Assembly: GCF_004355005.1 (NCBI RefSeq)
Contig: NZ_SMSJ01000014.1
Span: 51,566 to 115,565, forward strand
Direction of reading: 5' to 3'
DNA from: Dankookia rubra
GTDB taxonomy: Bacteria > Pseudomonadota > Alphaproteobacteria > Acetobacterales > Acetobacteraceae
DNA length: 64,000 nucleotides
Part shown: positions 43,161-52,349 of the stretch, piece by piece
How the letters are laid out: each line of letters begins with the position of its first letter
How positions within the stretch are numbered: position 1 is the stretch's first letter
Notes under the pieces: model-generated
The model's database searches: none
What the model was told of the DNA's origin: nothing
The model's input: the letters and a program-made list of their open reading frames with translations, nothing else
Program-made: the position numbers and the translations under genes

Positions 43161-43899
43161 TTCGCTCGGCACCGCCGACCGCTGGTTCCTGGCGAGCAAC
43201 GTCGCCGCGGCGGCGCTCGGGCATTATGCCCTGGCGTCGAAGCTGGCCATGGCCATGGCCTTCCTGATGCAGCCCTTCGAGTTGTGGTGGTACCCGCGCC
43301 GGCAGCAGGTCTGGCTCGGCGAGGACGGCGCGGCCGCGACCGCGCGGCTGGCCGGCGCCGGGGCGGCGGTGACCCTGCTGGCGGCGGCGCTGGCGGCGCT
43401 GGCCGGGCCGGTGCTGATCCGGGTGGCGACGCCGGCCGCCTACCACCCGGCCGCCATCCTGGTGCCTTTCGTCATCGTCTCCCTGGTGCTGCAGAGCTTC
43501 GGCAGCCTGTTCAACATCGGCTGCTACATCGGCCGCACCGGGCGGCTGCCCTTCCTGGTGAACGCGCTGGCCGGCGGCGTGGCGCTGACTGGCTATGCGC
43601 TGTTGATCCCGCGCCTCGGGCTGGCCGGGGCGATCGCCGCCACCATCGCGGCGCAGGTGGTGCGGCTGGTGGCCTTCGCGCGGCTGTCGCAGCGGCAGGC
43701 CCCCGTGGCCTATCGCCACGGCGCGGTGGCGGCGCTGGCGGCGGCGGTCGCCGCAGCGGCGGCGCTGCCGCAGGTGCTGCCGCCCTGGACGGCGGCGGCG
43801 CTGGCACTGCCGGTGCTGGCGGCGCTAGCGGCGCTGGCGATCCGGCTCGGCCTGCTGGCGGTGCCGCGGTTCGGCCGCACGCGCCCGGCCGCGGCGTAG
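43161..43899 (+). pseudogene. C-terminal fragment of a polysaccharide flippase (Wzx/RfbX-like)
   Basis: The frame reads TADRWFLASNVAAAALGHYA from about 43171 (preceded in frame by PSLG) and MQPFELWWYPRRQQVW, the typical central block of oligosaccharide flippases, then six hydrophobic segments (VTLLAAALAALAGPVLIRVA; AILVPFVIVSLVLQSFGSLF; LTGYALLIPRLGLAGAIAA). The usual N-terminal half with the first six to eight helices is missing, and there is no start of its own at the junction. An ATG at 43249 is open but internal. It is a remnant created by deletion or insertion. Confidence 0.75.
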
Positions 43900-44255
43900 C
43901 AGGCCGGCCCGCGGACCTGCGACCAGGCAAGGGCTGCGACGCAGCAAGGAACGTCGCGGCGGCGTCCCCGCCAGGGCGGATCAGCGCCGCCGCTGATCCG
44001 GCCGGGCGCCGGGTTGGCAGCCGTGCCGCCGGCACGCCGCCAGACCGACGCGCCGACCGGCCGGGACTCCAACAGAGCCGGTACTCCAACAAAATTGCGT
44101 TGCCCTCGACCAGCGCTCGCGCCCTCGTATGACGGGTCGGCCCGCGCCGTTCCGCCCGGCCCCAGTCGTCGCGTCCCCGCCGCAGAATCCCTGCCGCAGC
44201 GCGCCGGCCGGCCCTCTCGCCGCGTGCTGCACCGGCACGTGAAGGGAACGCCGCC
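43900..44255. other. Intergenic region before the large DUF4157 gene
   Basis: No gene is supported. A perfect hairpin CGGATCAGCG/CGCTGATCCG lies at 43977-43986/43991-44000 and could terminate incoming transcription. The promoter of the downstream putative effector should lie in the right half. Confidence 0.45.
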
Positions 44256-47200
44256 ATGTTCGCAGTCGAACGCCAGGGGTCGCGGGCCAAAGGCGTGACG
44301 CCCGCGGCGCGGCGCAACGCCACGACCGCCCAGGCCGCCTCGCCGGAACGTCCCGCATCGCCGCGGCCGCTGCCGGTCGCCGGCCCGGCCTGGAGCTTCG
44401 CCGATGTCCCGACCGTCGCCCCCGAACGGGCGAAGGCAAGCCCGGCGCGGCTGCCGCCGGTCGTCGCCCGCCCTCCGGCCCTGCCGCCGCTGCCGATCGG
44501 CCGGGCGGACGACCCGAGCGAGCGGCAGGCCGACCGCCTCGCCGAAGCGGCGCTCCGCCAGCCGGCGCGCCGGTCCTGCGCCGCCTGTGGCGAATGCGCG
44601 GATTGCCGGACGGCCAGGCTCCGCCGCAACCGGTCCGACCCGCCGTCGCCCGCGCCACGGTTGGCGCCGCGCGTGGTCCACGAGGTGCTCCGCTCGCCCG
44701 GCCGGCCGCTCGATCCCGGCCTGCGCGGCGCCATGGAGCAGCGTTTCGCGCATGATTTCGGCCGCGTCCGCATCCATGCCGACGCGGCGGCGGCACGCTC
44801 CGCCCAGGCCGTGGCGGCGAATGCCTACGCGGTGGGGGAGCGGATCGTGTTCGGCCAGGGCAGGTTCGCCCCCGACACCGCTGCCGGCCGCCGGCTGCTC
44901 GCGCATGAACTGGCGCATGTGGTCCAGCAGGCGGGCGCCGGCACCCCGGTCGTGCAGCGGGACGTCGCCACGGGCATGGAGGTCGTCGAGCCACCCAGCA
45001 GCGGCTCGATCCTGGACCGGGCCTTCAAGGCCGCGGACGAGAAGCGGTGGGAGGTCGCGGCGAGCCTCGCCAACCAGCTGAGCGCCTTCGAGCTGCGAAC
45101 CTTCGTCCAGACCCTGCGCGACCCCGAGCTGATCGCCTGGCTCCACCACGGGGCGCTCGGCGCCCCGGGGCTGGGTCCGGACTCGGCGGTGGCGAAGGCG
45201 ACGGCCGCGGCGCATGCGACGGTGACCCGCCAGCGGGACCAGCGCCAAGCGCAGGAACGCGCCGCCCAGGGCGGCACGCCGGCCGCGGAAGCGCCGCTCA
45301 GCGTCGAGGAACGCAAGCAGCGCTGCGCGGCGGGGCAGCCCGGCCTGAAGGTCTTTCCGCTGCGCCTGCCGCGCGGGATGTGGCGGCTGAGCGTCGCGCC
45401 GATCAACGCCCGCCGGGACGGCGAGGACATCGTCGTCAGCATGCCGCTGAATGCCGTGCTGGGCGACCGCATGTTCCGCGCCGAGACGAAGACGCTGCCG
45501 CTCCAGACCTTCACCGGCGGGATCCGCCTGCGGCCGGACGAGGTCGTCCGGGTCCGCCTGTATGACGACAACGACCGCATGGTTTGCGTGACCGGCGAGC
45601 AGATGCTGAAGCTGAGCGCCGCGACCGACGACGCGACGCTGCTCAGCGTGCTCGGCACCGTGCTGGACGCCGCGTCGATCATGGCGCCGGGGGCGGGCCA
45701 GGCCGTCTCGCGCGGCACCAGCATCGCGCTGGGGGTCGGCATGATCGGCCTGAACGAGGGGCTGGAGGTCGCCCGACAGCACTCCGCCGTGCAGTACGGG
45801 CTGCAGGACCACATCCGCTGGGGCGAGATCACCTTCGATGCGTTGCTGCAGCTGCTGACGCTCGGCTTCGGCGGCCGCCTGGCCGATGCCGCCACCCGCA
45901 GGGTGGCCAGCGTCGCAACCGGGCCCTACACGCGTCCGGCGCTGCAGATGGCGGTCGAGGCGGTGGTGCACGGCTCCATCGCCGTCTTCCGCAGCGCCGC
46001 GAAGCGGCTGTTCGAACAGTTGCAGGGGGAACGCCGGCCGATCACGGTGGAGGCCTTCCTCGAGGAGCTGGCGAAGGAGTTCATGCAGGGCCTGCTGTTC
46101 CATGCGGTGATGAAGATGGCGGCGCCCGGCGCGGGGGCGCCGCATGGCGAGCCGGAAGGCAGCGGCCCGCGGGTCGCGGGCGGGTCGGGCCGGCCGTCCA
46201 GCGGCGCGCGGTCGACCGGCGAGCCCGTCATGCTGTTCGACGCGGCGGGCACCCCGATCCGCGTGCAGGGCGCGCGGCAGGTCCCCAATGCCGGGCCCGT
46301 GGATCTGCACACCACGTCGCGTGGCCCGGCGGTCGAGGTGGGGCGTGGCGGGGTGCCGAACATCCCCCCGCCCGGGCCGGTCCCGCTGCATCTGGAGCCA
46401 AGCGGAGCGCCCTCCCTGGTCGGGCGGGAGAATGGGGTGCTGGTGGCGCGGCCGCCATCCGGCCCGGTGCCGCTCTACACCGACCCGCACAGCTCCGCCT
46501 CCTATGTCTGGCCCCGCGCGGGGGTCATCGCGCGGCCGACCGCCGTGCCGCTCTACGTGACGCCGACCCGCGCGGCGCAGATTGCCGGCGGGCGGGAGGT
46601 GCCGATGCCGGAGGCCCCGGTGCCGCTCTATGCGTCGCCGCAGCAATCGGGCCTGTACCAGGGCGGGCAGCGGGTCTCCGGCCCCTATGAGCGGCCGCTG
46701 GTCGCCGCCAACCCGGCCGCCCGGTCGGCGACGGTGCTCGCCGAGCAGCAGGCCGCCGGGACCTCCGCCCGCCTGTCGGCCGGACCGAACGAGCGGGTGG
46801 CCTCGCTCGTCGCCGGCTCCGACGTGCGCATCCGGGTCCGCCCCGGCACACTGCGCTCCATCCTGGGCAGCGGCCGGCTGATGACGCAGTTCGAAACCGG
46901 GACCAGCGGCGGCCTGCTGAACCGGAACATGCGCCGGGCGACGGAGGGCGCGCTGTTCGGCCTGGAGCCCGACGCGCCGGTCGGCCAGCGGCCGATCTAC
47001 GGCTATCTTGGCGGAACGGCGGAGGCGACTCCGGCCCAGTACGGCAGCGCGGTGATCCGGCTGCGGCCCGAGGTGCGGCCGCGGACCACCTTCACCTTCG
47101 GCGACTCGCTCGATGAGACCTTCATCGGCACCCGACCCGCGGTGGCGGCCGAGCCGCTCACGCAACCCACTGCGCTGGCCAGCACGCCGCGGAACGTCGG

Positions 47201-47399
47201 CAAGGGATCCCTGGCCGAGCTCAGCCCGACGCGCGGTGCGGGCCCCACCTATGCCGAGGCGCAGGTGCATGGCGGCGTCACCGTGCAAGACATCGCCGAG
47301 GTCGTGTTCACCGGCGGGCGGATGCCCGATCCCGGGACCCGCGCCCAATTGGAGAAGGCCGGCATTCCCTGGCGCGTGGTGGACGGCGACGGCCCCTGA
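44256..47399 (+). CDS. Large DUF4157 putative effector with PVPLY repeats and toxin-like C-terminus
   Basis: A 1047-residue protein. A disordered start includes a Cys cluster C108-x2-C111-x2-C114-x2-C117, seen as CACGG..C in relatives. DUF4157 spans about 138-225 (RVVHEVLRSPGRPLDPGLRG … AHELAHVVQQ; HExxH at 217-221). Residues 250-625 are helical with a hydrophobic part (LGTVLDAASIMAPGAGQAVS). Five repeats of P-V-x-L-Y/H occur at 681, 708, 737, 763 and 788. The C-terminal 190 residues (RPIYGYLGG; SAVIRLRPEVRPRTTFTFGD; YAEAQVHGGVTVQDIAEVVF) recall DUF3626/ADP-ribosyltransferase-like domains. GAAGGGAA precedes the ATG. It is outside the eCIS operon but fits eCIS cargo design. Effector role inferred. 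Confidence 0.8.
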   Translation: MFAVERQGSRAKGVTPAARRNATTAQAASPERPASPRPLPVAGPAWSFADVPTVAPERAKASPARLPPVVARPPALPPLPIGRADDPSERQADRLAEAALRQPARRSCAACGECADCRTARLRRNRSDPPSPAPRLAPRVVHEVLRSPGRPLDPGLRGAMEQRFAHDFGRVRIHADAAAARSAQAVAANAYAVGERIVFGQGRFAPDTAAGRRLLAHELAHVVQQAGAGTPVVQRDVATGMEVVEPPSSGSILDRAFKAADEKRWEVAASLANQLSAFELRTFVQTLRDPELIAWLHHGALGAPGLGPDSAVAKATAAAHATVTRQRDQRQAQERAAQGGTPAAEAPLSVEERKQRCAAGQPGLKVFPLRLPRGMWRLSVAPINARRDGEDIVVSMPLNAVLGDRMFRAETKTLPLQTFTGGIRLRPDEVVRVRLYDDNDRMVCVTGEQMLKLSAATDDATLLSVLGTVLDAASIMAPGAGQAVSRGTSIALGVGMIGLNEGLEVARQHSAVQYGLQDHIRWGEITFDALLQLLTLGFGGRLADAATRRVASVATGPYTRPALQMAVEAVVHGSIAVFRSAAKRLFEQLQGERRPITVEAFLEELAKEFMQGLLFHAVMKMAAPGAGAPHGEPEGSGPRVAGGSGRPSSGARSTGEPVMLFDAAGTPIRVQGARQVPNAGPVDLHTTSRGPAVEVGRGGVPNIPPPGPVPLHLEPSGAPSLVGRENGVLVARPPSGPVPLYTDPHSSASYVWPRAGVIARPTAVPLYVTPTRAAQIAGGREVPMPEAPVPLYASPQQSGLYQGGQRVSGPYERPLVAANPAARSATVLAEQQAAGTSARLSAGPNERVASLVAGSDVRIRVRPGTLRSILGSGRLMTQFETGTSGGLLNRNMRRATEGALFGLEPDAPVGQRPIYGYLGGTAEATPAQYGSAVIRLRPEVRPRTTFTFGDSLDETFIGTRPAVAAEPLTQPTALASTPRNVGKGSLAELSPTRGAGPTYAEAQVHGGVTVQDIAEVVFTGGRMPDPGTRAQLEKAGIPWRVVDGDGP

Positions 47400-47469
47400 T
47401 CGATGCACAGGCGCGGCCGGGGCCCGCGGCGGCCATCCCGCCACCGCGGGGAAAAGCCGCCGGGCCTAG

Positions 47470-48824
47470 TACTACAGCCGGGGTTGTGTGTTGTGGCTGT
47501 CCTCTGAGGGATGCTGGCCATGGCGACGGTTGGTACGGCCGAGGGTTGGTCGCGGGAGCTGGAGGCTCTTGCGGCGCGGATCGCGCCTCGCTTCAGCCGG
47601 GCGGAGCCAAGGCGGCGGGCGTTGGCCTACCTGCGCGGGCTGCTCTCGCCTCTGAAGCGCAAAAACGGCTGGCAACTGGCCGAAGTGGCAGGGGACGGGA
47701 CGCCGGACGGGGTGCAGGATTTCCTCTCGCGCATGCGCTGGGACGCCGACGCGGTCCGGGACGATCTGCGTGCCTATGCGGTCGAGCACCTGGGCGATCC
47801 TGATGCGGTGCTGGTGCTGGATGAGACCGGCTTCCTCAAGAAGGGCGACAAATCGGCCGGGGTGCAGTGCCAGTACAGCGGCACGGCGGGTCGCATCGAG
47901 AACTGCCAGGTCGGCGTATTCCTGGGCTACGCCAGCCGCCACGGCCGGGCGCTGATCGACCGTGCCCTCTACCTGCCGAAGACTTGGACCACCAACGTGG
48001 CCCGGTGCGCCGCGGCGGGGATCCCGGAGGGCGCCGCCCTGACCACGAAGCCGCAGCTCGGGCTGGCGATGCTGGACCGGGCGCTGGAGGCGGGCATGCC
48101 CTTCGCCTGGGTGGCCGGCGACAGCGTCTACGGGGCGGACCACCGCATCCGGCGCCGCCTGGAAGCGCGAGGGCGCGGCTCTGTGCTGGCCGTCACCTCC
48201 GGCCAACGGCTCGGCTTCGTCCCCGTCGAGGACTGGCTCGCCAAGGTCCCGCCCGACGGCTGGTGCCGCCTGAGCGCCGGCGATGGGGCCAAGGGCCCAC
48301 GGCTCTACGACTGGGCCTACCTGCCTTACCGGGGCGCCGCCCCGGGCTGGCGCATGGGCCTGCTGATCCGGCGCAGCCCGGCCAAGCCCAACGACCTCGC
48401 CTACTACCTGACCCACGCGCCGGAGCCGACCACGCTCGCGCGGCTGGTGCGCGTGGCCGGCACGCGCTGGGCCATCGAGGCCTGCTTCGAGGCGGCCAAG
48501 GGCGAGGTCGGCCTGGACGAGTACGAGGTCCGCTCCTGGACCGGCTGGCACCGGCACATCACGCTCGCCATGCTGGCGCACGCCTACCTCGCCGTGCTGC
48601 GCAAGGCCGCCCTCGGGGGGAGTGGACGAGCACGACCTCGCCGCCGAGCTGCTGCCCCTCACCGTGCCCGAGGTTCGGCGCCTGCTCTGGCGCCTCACCT
48701 GGGACCGCACACCAGAGCCATCCGCCATCCTGCACTGGTCCGTCTGGCGCAGGCGCCATCAACAGCGCGCACGACGATGCCCCTGGCAAAGGCGGGTCAG
48801 CCAGCATGAACCCCGGCTGTAGTA
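47470..48824 (+). mobile_element. IS701-like insertion sequence, complete with ends and target duplication
   Basis: The ends TACTACAGCCGGGGTT (47470-47485) and AACCCCGGCTGTAGTA (48809-48824) are perfect inverted repeats. Each is flanked by CTAG (47466-47469 and 48825-48828), which is both a 4-bp target duplication and the CTAG-type preference I associate with the IS701 family. The element is 1355 bp with one transposase that carries a single-base frameshift. The preserved ends and duplication indicate a recent insertion. Confidence 0.85.
47511..48822 (+). CDS. IS701-family DDE transposase with a frameshift in a G run
   Basis: A DDE transposase. Asp104 ([13 protein letters not shown]), a second Asp in WVAGDSVYG and Glu in [22 protein letters not shown] give the catalytic triad. 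[20 protein letters not shown] is the family signature. After RKAALGG the frame enters low-quality sequence. The proper C-terminus ([40 protein letters not shown]) lies in the +1 frame, ending at 48822. The shift is at the six-G run 48615-48620; five Gs would restore the frame. In the first frame alone the ORF ends at 48809. It could be a mutation or programmed slippage. All catalytic residues precede the shift. Confidence 0.85.
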
Positions 48825-48828
48825 CTAG

Positions 48829-48918
48829 TTCGTCGAGGGCGGCGTGCGCTTCCGCCTCTGGGTGTGCCCGGTCGTCAGCGAGGGTGGGGCCAAGGTGGTG
48901 CCGGTTACCCTGGTGTGA
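48829..48918 (+). pseudogene. C-terminal gene remnant next to the IS
   Basis: Directly after the right target duplication, a frame reads FVEGGVRFRLWVCPVVSEGG AKVVPVTLV in order, then TGA. It has no start and seems to be the tail of a gene whose upstream part was removed or separated by the IS. No matching 5' part is evident left of the element. Weak evidence, based on composition only. Confidence 0.25.
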
Positions 48919-49087
48919 CGGGACGAGGCTGGCGGCAGCGGCCTGGCGCGCTGCGGCGGCCTCGTCGAGGCCGTGGAGCACGCCCGCAGGTGGCGGCCCG
49001 ACAGGATCCCTCGCGCCGCTCCTGAGGCTCCCCTGCCGTCGCTTGCGGCAGGGGATGGTGGCTGTCACCTCGCCCGCTGCCTCTGAC
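48919..49087. other. Downstream gap of the recombinase operon
   Basis: A short stretch between the remnant and the leftward recombinase gene. No gene is supported. CCTGCCGTCGCTTGCGGCAG (49031-49050) forms a small hairpin near the recombinase stop and may terminate that operon. Confidence 0.4.
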
Positions 49088-50218
49088 CTACGGCGCCCCG
49101 GCGGAATCCGCTTCGTCGGCCTCGGGTGGAGGACGGCCTCCCAGGCGCCGCAGATAGTCCCTGGCCTCCTCGAGGTCGGCATCAAGCCCAGCGAGATAGC
49201 CAGCCCCCGCCGCGGCGCGCTGCCCGCGATCGTAGTGCTTCTCGTGCACCCGGCCGCCGATGCCGAGCACCGTGGCGCCGATCCCCGGCGTGTCGGGTGC
49301 CATGAGCGGAGCCGTGGTGCCGATGCAGTGCCGGAAGCGGTGCACCCCGAAGGCGTGCTCCGCCCCGAAGCGCTTGGCCGACCACCAGCGGATGCGCTTC
49401 TCGATGCCGGCTTCGCCGAGCGCCGCACCACCCCAGTTCACCCACATCGCATCGCTGACTTGGCTGCCCAGCAGCTCACGCCGCTCGACCTCGACGTAGC
49501 GCGCCAGCCAGGGCGTGAGGCTGGCGGGCAGCGGGACCCGATGCGGCTCGTCGGTCTTGATGTCAGGGACGTCAAGCGACATCCACCACTCCTCTCCGTC
49601 GAACCGGATGTGCTCGCCGAGCTGCATCAGCTTGACCGAGCCGAGACGCGGGCCAGCCGCGGCCAGCAGGGCAATCAGCAGGCCGTCTCGCAGCATCACC
49701 TGCCGCCGGCGCGGCCCCAGCAGGGTCACGGCGCGCTCCATCATCTCCTTGCCCCAGGCGTAGAGCGTGGCGCTGTGGTGCACCTGGAAGTGGCGTTTCT
49801 CCATGGCGAGGCGGTGCCGCAGCGGGGTGCCCCCTGGGCGGCTCAGCCAGCCGACCTGGGCGCCCGGCACCATGATGCGGAGCGCTGCCTGCAGCTCCTG
49901 GAAGCGGCCGACGATGGCGTAATCGCTGTTGCCGAGCGCAACGAGCTCGTCGAAGTAGGCCGCCGTCCGTTCTTCGGTGACCCGTTCCTGAGGTCCGACG
50001 GCTGGATCGAGCCAGCCATGGTAGCGAAGGAAGCCGAGCCAGCGGCCATATCCCTCGAACGCCTTTTCGATGCTCGCAGGCGCGAGGCGCGCGGCAAGGC
50101 CGCGCGCCGAGAAGCGTCCCCGGCGGCCGCGCATGGCCGCCTCCCAGGCCAGTCGGTCAGGCTCGGGCCAGTCCGGCAGGTCGAGGCAGCGGCGGCGCGG
50201 ATCGATGATGCGTGGCAT
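49088..50218 (-). CDS. Tyrosine recombinase, second of a pair
   Basis: A 376-residue recombinase. An N-terminal helical region (APASIEKAFEGYGRWLGFLR) precedes a catalytic domain with Arg in AAGPRLGSVKLM, H-x-x-R as HRFRHCIGTT, and a closing HEKHYDRG that supplies His and the nucleophile Tyr. A Lys-containing beta turn (LDVPDIKTDEPHRV) fits the catalytic Lys. It follows the larger recombinase by 14 bases on the same strand. Paired recombinases with a small helper are known from Tn554-like elements and other self-mobile islands, so the three genes probably work together. Confidence 0.82.
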   Translation of the reverse strand: MPRIIDPRRRCLDLPDWPEPDRLAWEAAMRGRRGRFSARGLAARLAPASIEKAFEGYGRWLGFLRYHGWLDPAVGPQERVTEERTAAYFDELVALGNSDYAIVGRFQELQAALRIMVPGAQVGWLSRPGGTPLRHRLAMEKRHFQVHHSATLYAWGKEMMERAVTLLGPRRRQVMLRDGLLIALLAAAGPRLGSVKLMQLGEHIRFDGEEWWMSLDVPDIKTDEPHRVPLPASLTPWLARYVEVERRELLGSQVSDAMWVNWGGAALGEAGIEKRIRWWSAKRFGAEHAFGVHRFRHCIGTTAPLMAPDTPGIGATVLGIGGRVHEKHYDRGQRAAAGAGYLAGLDADLEEARDYLRRLGGRPPPEADEADSAGAP

Positions 50219-50232
50219 GGATCGTCCCTCCC

Positions 50233-52149
50233 TCAGCGCCGCCGCGGCGCGGTCTTGCCGCGCTGCTTGGCGCGAACGAAGCGCCGTGCCTCGGTCGTGT
50301 CGTCCTCCAGCCCACCGTGGAAGAGCCGCGCCGCGTTCTCCGCCTCGAGGCCGCAGTAGACCGCGATGGTGGTCTCGACCGAGGCGTGGCCGAGGGCGCG
50401 TCGGACGATCTCGTACTGGCCGGGGTGCCGGTTCAGGTGCCGCCAGGCCGCGAAGTGCCGCATCAGGTGCGGGTGCACCTCGAGGTCGATCTCACGCCTG
50501 ATGAGCTTCTTGATGCCCTCGGCGAGGGCGTTCTGGCTCTTGGAGTCAGCCTTACCGAAGGCGGGGAAGAGATAGGCATTGCCGCCAGTCTCGCCGGCCA
50601 TCAGGGGGCGCCAGACGCGGATCCAGGTGTCCAGCAGCTTGGCGGCCGCGGGCGGCACCGGCCACTCCAGGTCGGCATGGCCCTTCATCTTGGTACCGGC
50701 GATGACGATGTGGGTGATCCACCGACCACCCGGGCCAAGGCGCTGCAGGTGCTGGTCGAGGCGCAGGCCGGCCAGGTTCTTCATCCGCAGCGGACAAACC
50801 AGCAGCACCTGGATGGCCACCGCGAGCATGAACCGGCGCGCCATCGCCGTGTCCGTCCTGTCGGCTTTACGGGCAGCCTTTTCCACTTCCTCCGGCAACA
50901 GCAGCAGGCGGCTGCGGTTGTAGGGCTGGATCAGCCGCAGCAACCGCTCGCGCACCTTGCCGGTGAGCCCGACCTTGCGACGCGGCTGGGCCAGCTTGCG
51001 CATGGCACGGAGCTGCTCGGGCGCCTCGCCGGTCACCCCAAGGAAGTGCGCCCCGATGATGAAGAGGGTTTCGGCGATCACCGCGAGCTGGCCGCCGACG
51101 ATCTCGGCCTCCTCGCGCTCCTCCTCGGGCAGCTTGGCCCGGGCGCGCGCGTCGAAGAAGTCGAGAATGTCGCTGGCATGCTCGACGAGGTAGGCGAAGC
51201 TGGTAATGGCGGCGGGGTCATGCCCCATATGGACCAGGGCGGCCACCATCTGTCGTACCGAGAAGCAGCGCGCCTTGACGGTGGCTGGTCGTGCCCGGCG
51301 CTTGCTGCCCTTCGCTTTGAACAGGCTCTTGCCCTGGCTCGGGCTCAGCCACTCCTTGAAGACCGCTTCCTCGGCCTGGATCCCCGGGACGCGTTCGAGG
51401 GAGAAGGTGTAGGGTTGCCGCCGCCGCGGCGCCTGCAGCGGCTGGCAGTCGCTGAAGCGCGGACTGCTGGCGATGACTCGATTGTAGGCGCGGGCCACTG
51501 CAGCGCCGCGCCGCGTCGTGCTGGCCGAGAGACGCGTCGCGCCTTCCTCGTCGAGGAACGCGTGGAAAACCGGGTCAGTCAGCGCGGACCGCGGGAGCCC
51601 GCGGATGGCGCAGTGACGGAACAGGCGTCGCAGCCCGGCCCGCTGCGGCTGGAACGTGGCCGCGTCCAGCAGCTCGATCCATTCGGGGGTGAGGTCACTC
51701 TCGCCGCAGCGGCGCGGCTGGTGGAGGCCGACGAGGCGCAGGGCCTTGCGCACCGACGACAGGATATTGCGGAAGCGGTAGTTCGACTTGCCGAAGGCCG
51801 CGGCCGATTTCCGGAACAGGTGCTGGGCCAGCCAGACCACGTCACAGGGCACGCCGCTCGGCGGCAGGCCGAGCATCCGTGCGGCCGTCTCCAGGTCGGA
51901 GATCAGGTCGCGCTTCTGCATCTCCGTCAGCGTGGCGGATCCGCGCACGATGACGATGAGATCGGCGAAGGTGAGCTTGACGCGGAAGGATTGGGATGGG
52001 TCCAGTGCGCTTGCAACGCACTCGGGAATGGCGTTCATGATGGCCTCGCGGGTCGGGCGGTCAGCGCCGGTCACGACCGGCGTTCGGGAGGACGTATCAC
52101 CGTTCAGCACCGCCAAGAGCGGTGCGGCGGTTGCGGGGACCCGGCTCAA
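50233..52149 (-). CDS. Large tyrosine recombinase
   Basis: A 638-residue recombinase, about twice the usual length because of a long N-terminal part. The catalytic domain is C-terminal: Arg in VCPLRMKNLAGL, H-x-x-R as HLMRHFAAW, then LGHASVETTIAVYCGLEAEN with His and Tyr. The N-terminal 300 residues are helical and Arg-rich and could bind a large attachment site. It overlaps the small excisionase-like gene upstream by four bases. Probable function: integration or movement of the element carrying it. Confidence 0.85.
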   Translation of the reverse strand: MSRVPATAAPLLAVLNGDTSSRTPVVTGADRPTREAIMNAIPECVASALDPSQSFRVKLTFADLIVIVRGSATLTEMQKRDLISDLETAARMLGLPPSGVPCDVVWLAQHLFRKSAAAFGKSNYRFRNILSSVRKALRLVGLHQPRRCGESDLTPEWIELLDAATFQPQRAGLRRLFRHCAIRGLPRSALTDPVFHAFLDEEGATRLSASTTRRGAAVARAYNRVIASSPRFSDCQPLQAPRRRQPYTFSLERVPGIQAEEAVFKEWLSPSQGKSLFKAKGSKRRARPATVKARCFSVRQMVAALVHMGHDPAAITSFAYLVEHASDILDFFDARARAKLPEEEREEAEIVGGQLAVIAETLFIIGAHFLGVTGEAPEQLRAMRKLAQPRRKVGLTGKVRERLLRLIQPYNRSRLLLLPEEVEKAARKADRTDTAMARRFMLAVAIQVLLVCPLRMKNLAGLRLDQHLQRLGPGGRWITHIVIAGTKMKGHADLEWPVPPAAAKLLDTWIRVWRPLMAGETGGNAYLFPAFGKADSKSQNALAEGIKKLIRREIDLEVHPHLMRHFAAWRHLNRHPGQYEIVRRALGHASVETTIAVYCGLEAENAARLFHGGLEDDTTEARRFVRAKQRGKTAPRRR

Positions 52150-52349
52150 GGCTTTGGCCCCTCTGCATCTTCGTTGACTAGATCAGCGACCAGTCGAAGC
52201 AGCTCGGACTCACGTATCCGCACGGAGCCGCCGATCTTGGCGGCGTGCAGGACGCCTTTCTGCCGGAGACGGCGGAAGGTACGGTCGCTGATGCCGAGCC
52301 AGGTGCAGGCTTCGGCGACGGTGAACAGGCGGTCGTCATCCGTGCGCAT
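52146..52349 (-). CDS. Excisionase-like winged-helix protein
   Basis: A 67-residue protein: RLFTVAEACTWLGISDRTFR, RLRQKGVLHAAKIGGSVRIR, ESELLRLVADLV. This is the MerR-like/excisionase helix-turn-helix (…VAE.A..LGIS.RT..R..R.G.L.A.K.GG..RI...EL…). It is first in the operon, overlapping the large recombinase by ATGA, so it likely sets recombination direction or recruits the recombinases. The ATG at 52349 is chosen over 52508 since the domain starts there. Confidence 0.85.
   Translation of the reverse strand: MRTDDDRLFTVAEACTWLGISDRTFRRLRQKGVLHAAKIGGSVRIRESELLRLVADLVNEDAEGPKP

Noticed and set aside
42684-44132. 482-residue continuous open frame as one real gene
   Set aside because: The second half is out of frame over a recognisable flippase segment and is Gly/Arg-rich, so the long frame is accidental.
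43710-47444. 1244-residue leftward open frame opposite the large DUF4157 gene
   Set aside because: The plus strand has DUF4157 HExxH, a ribosome site and coherent domains; the antisense frame is Arg/Gly/Ala-rich noise.
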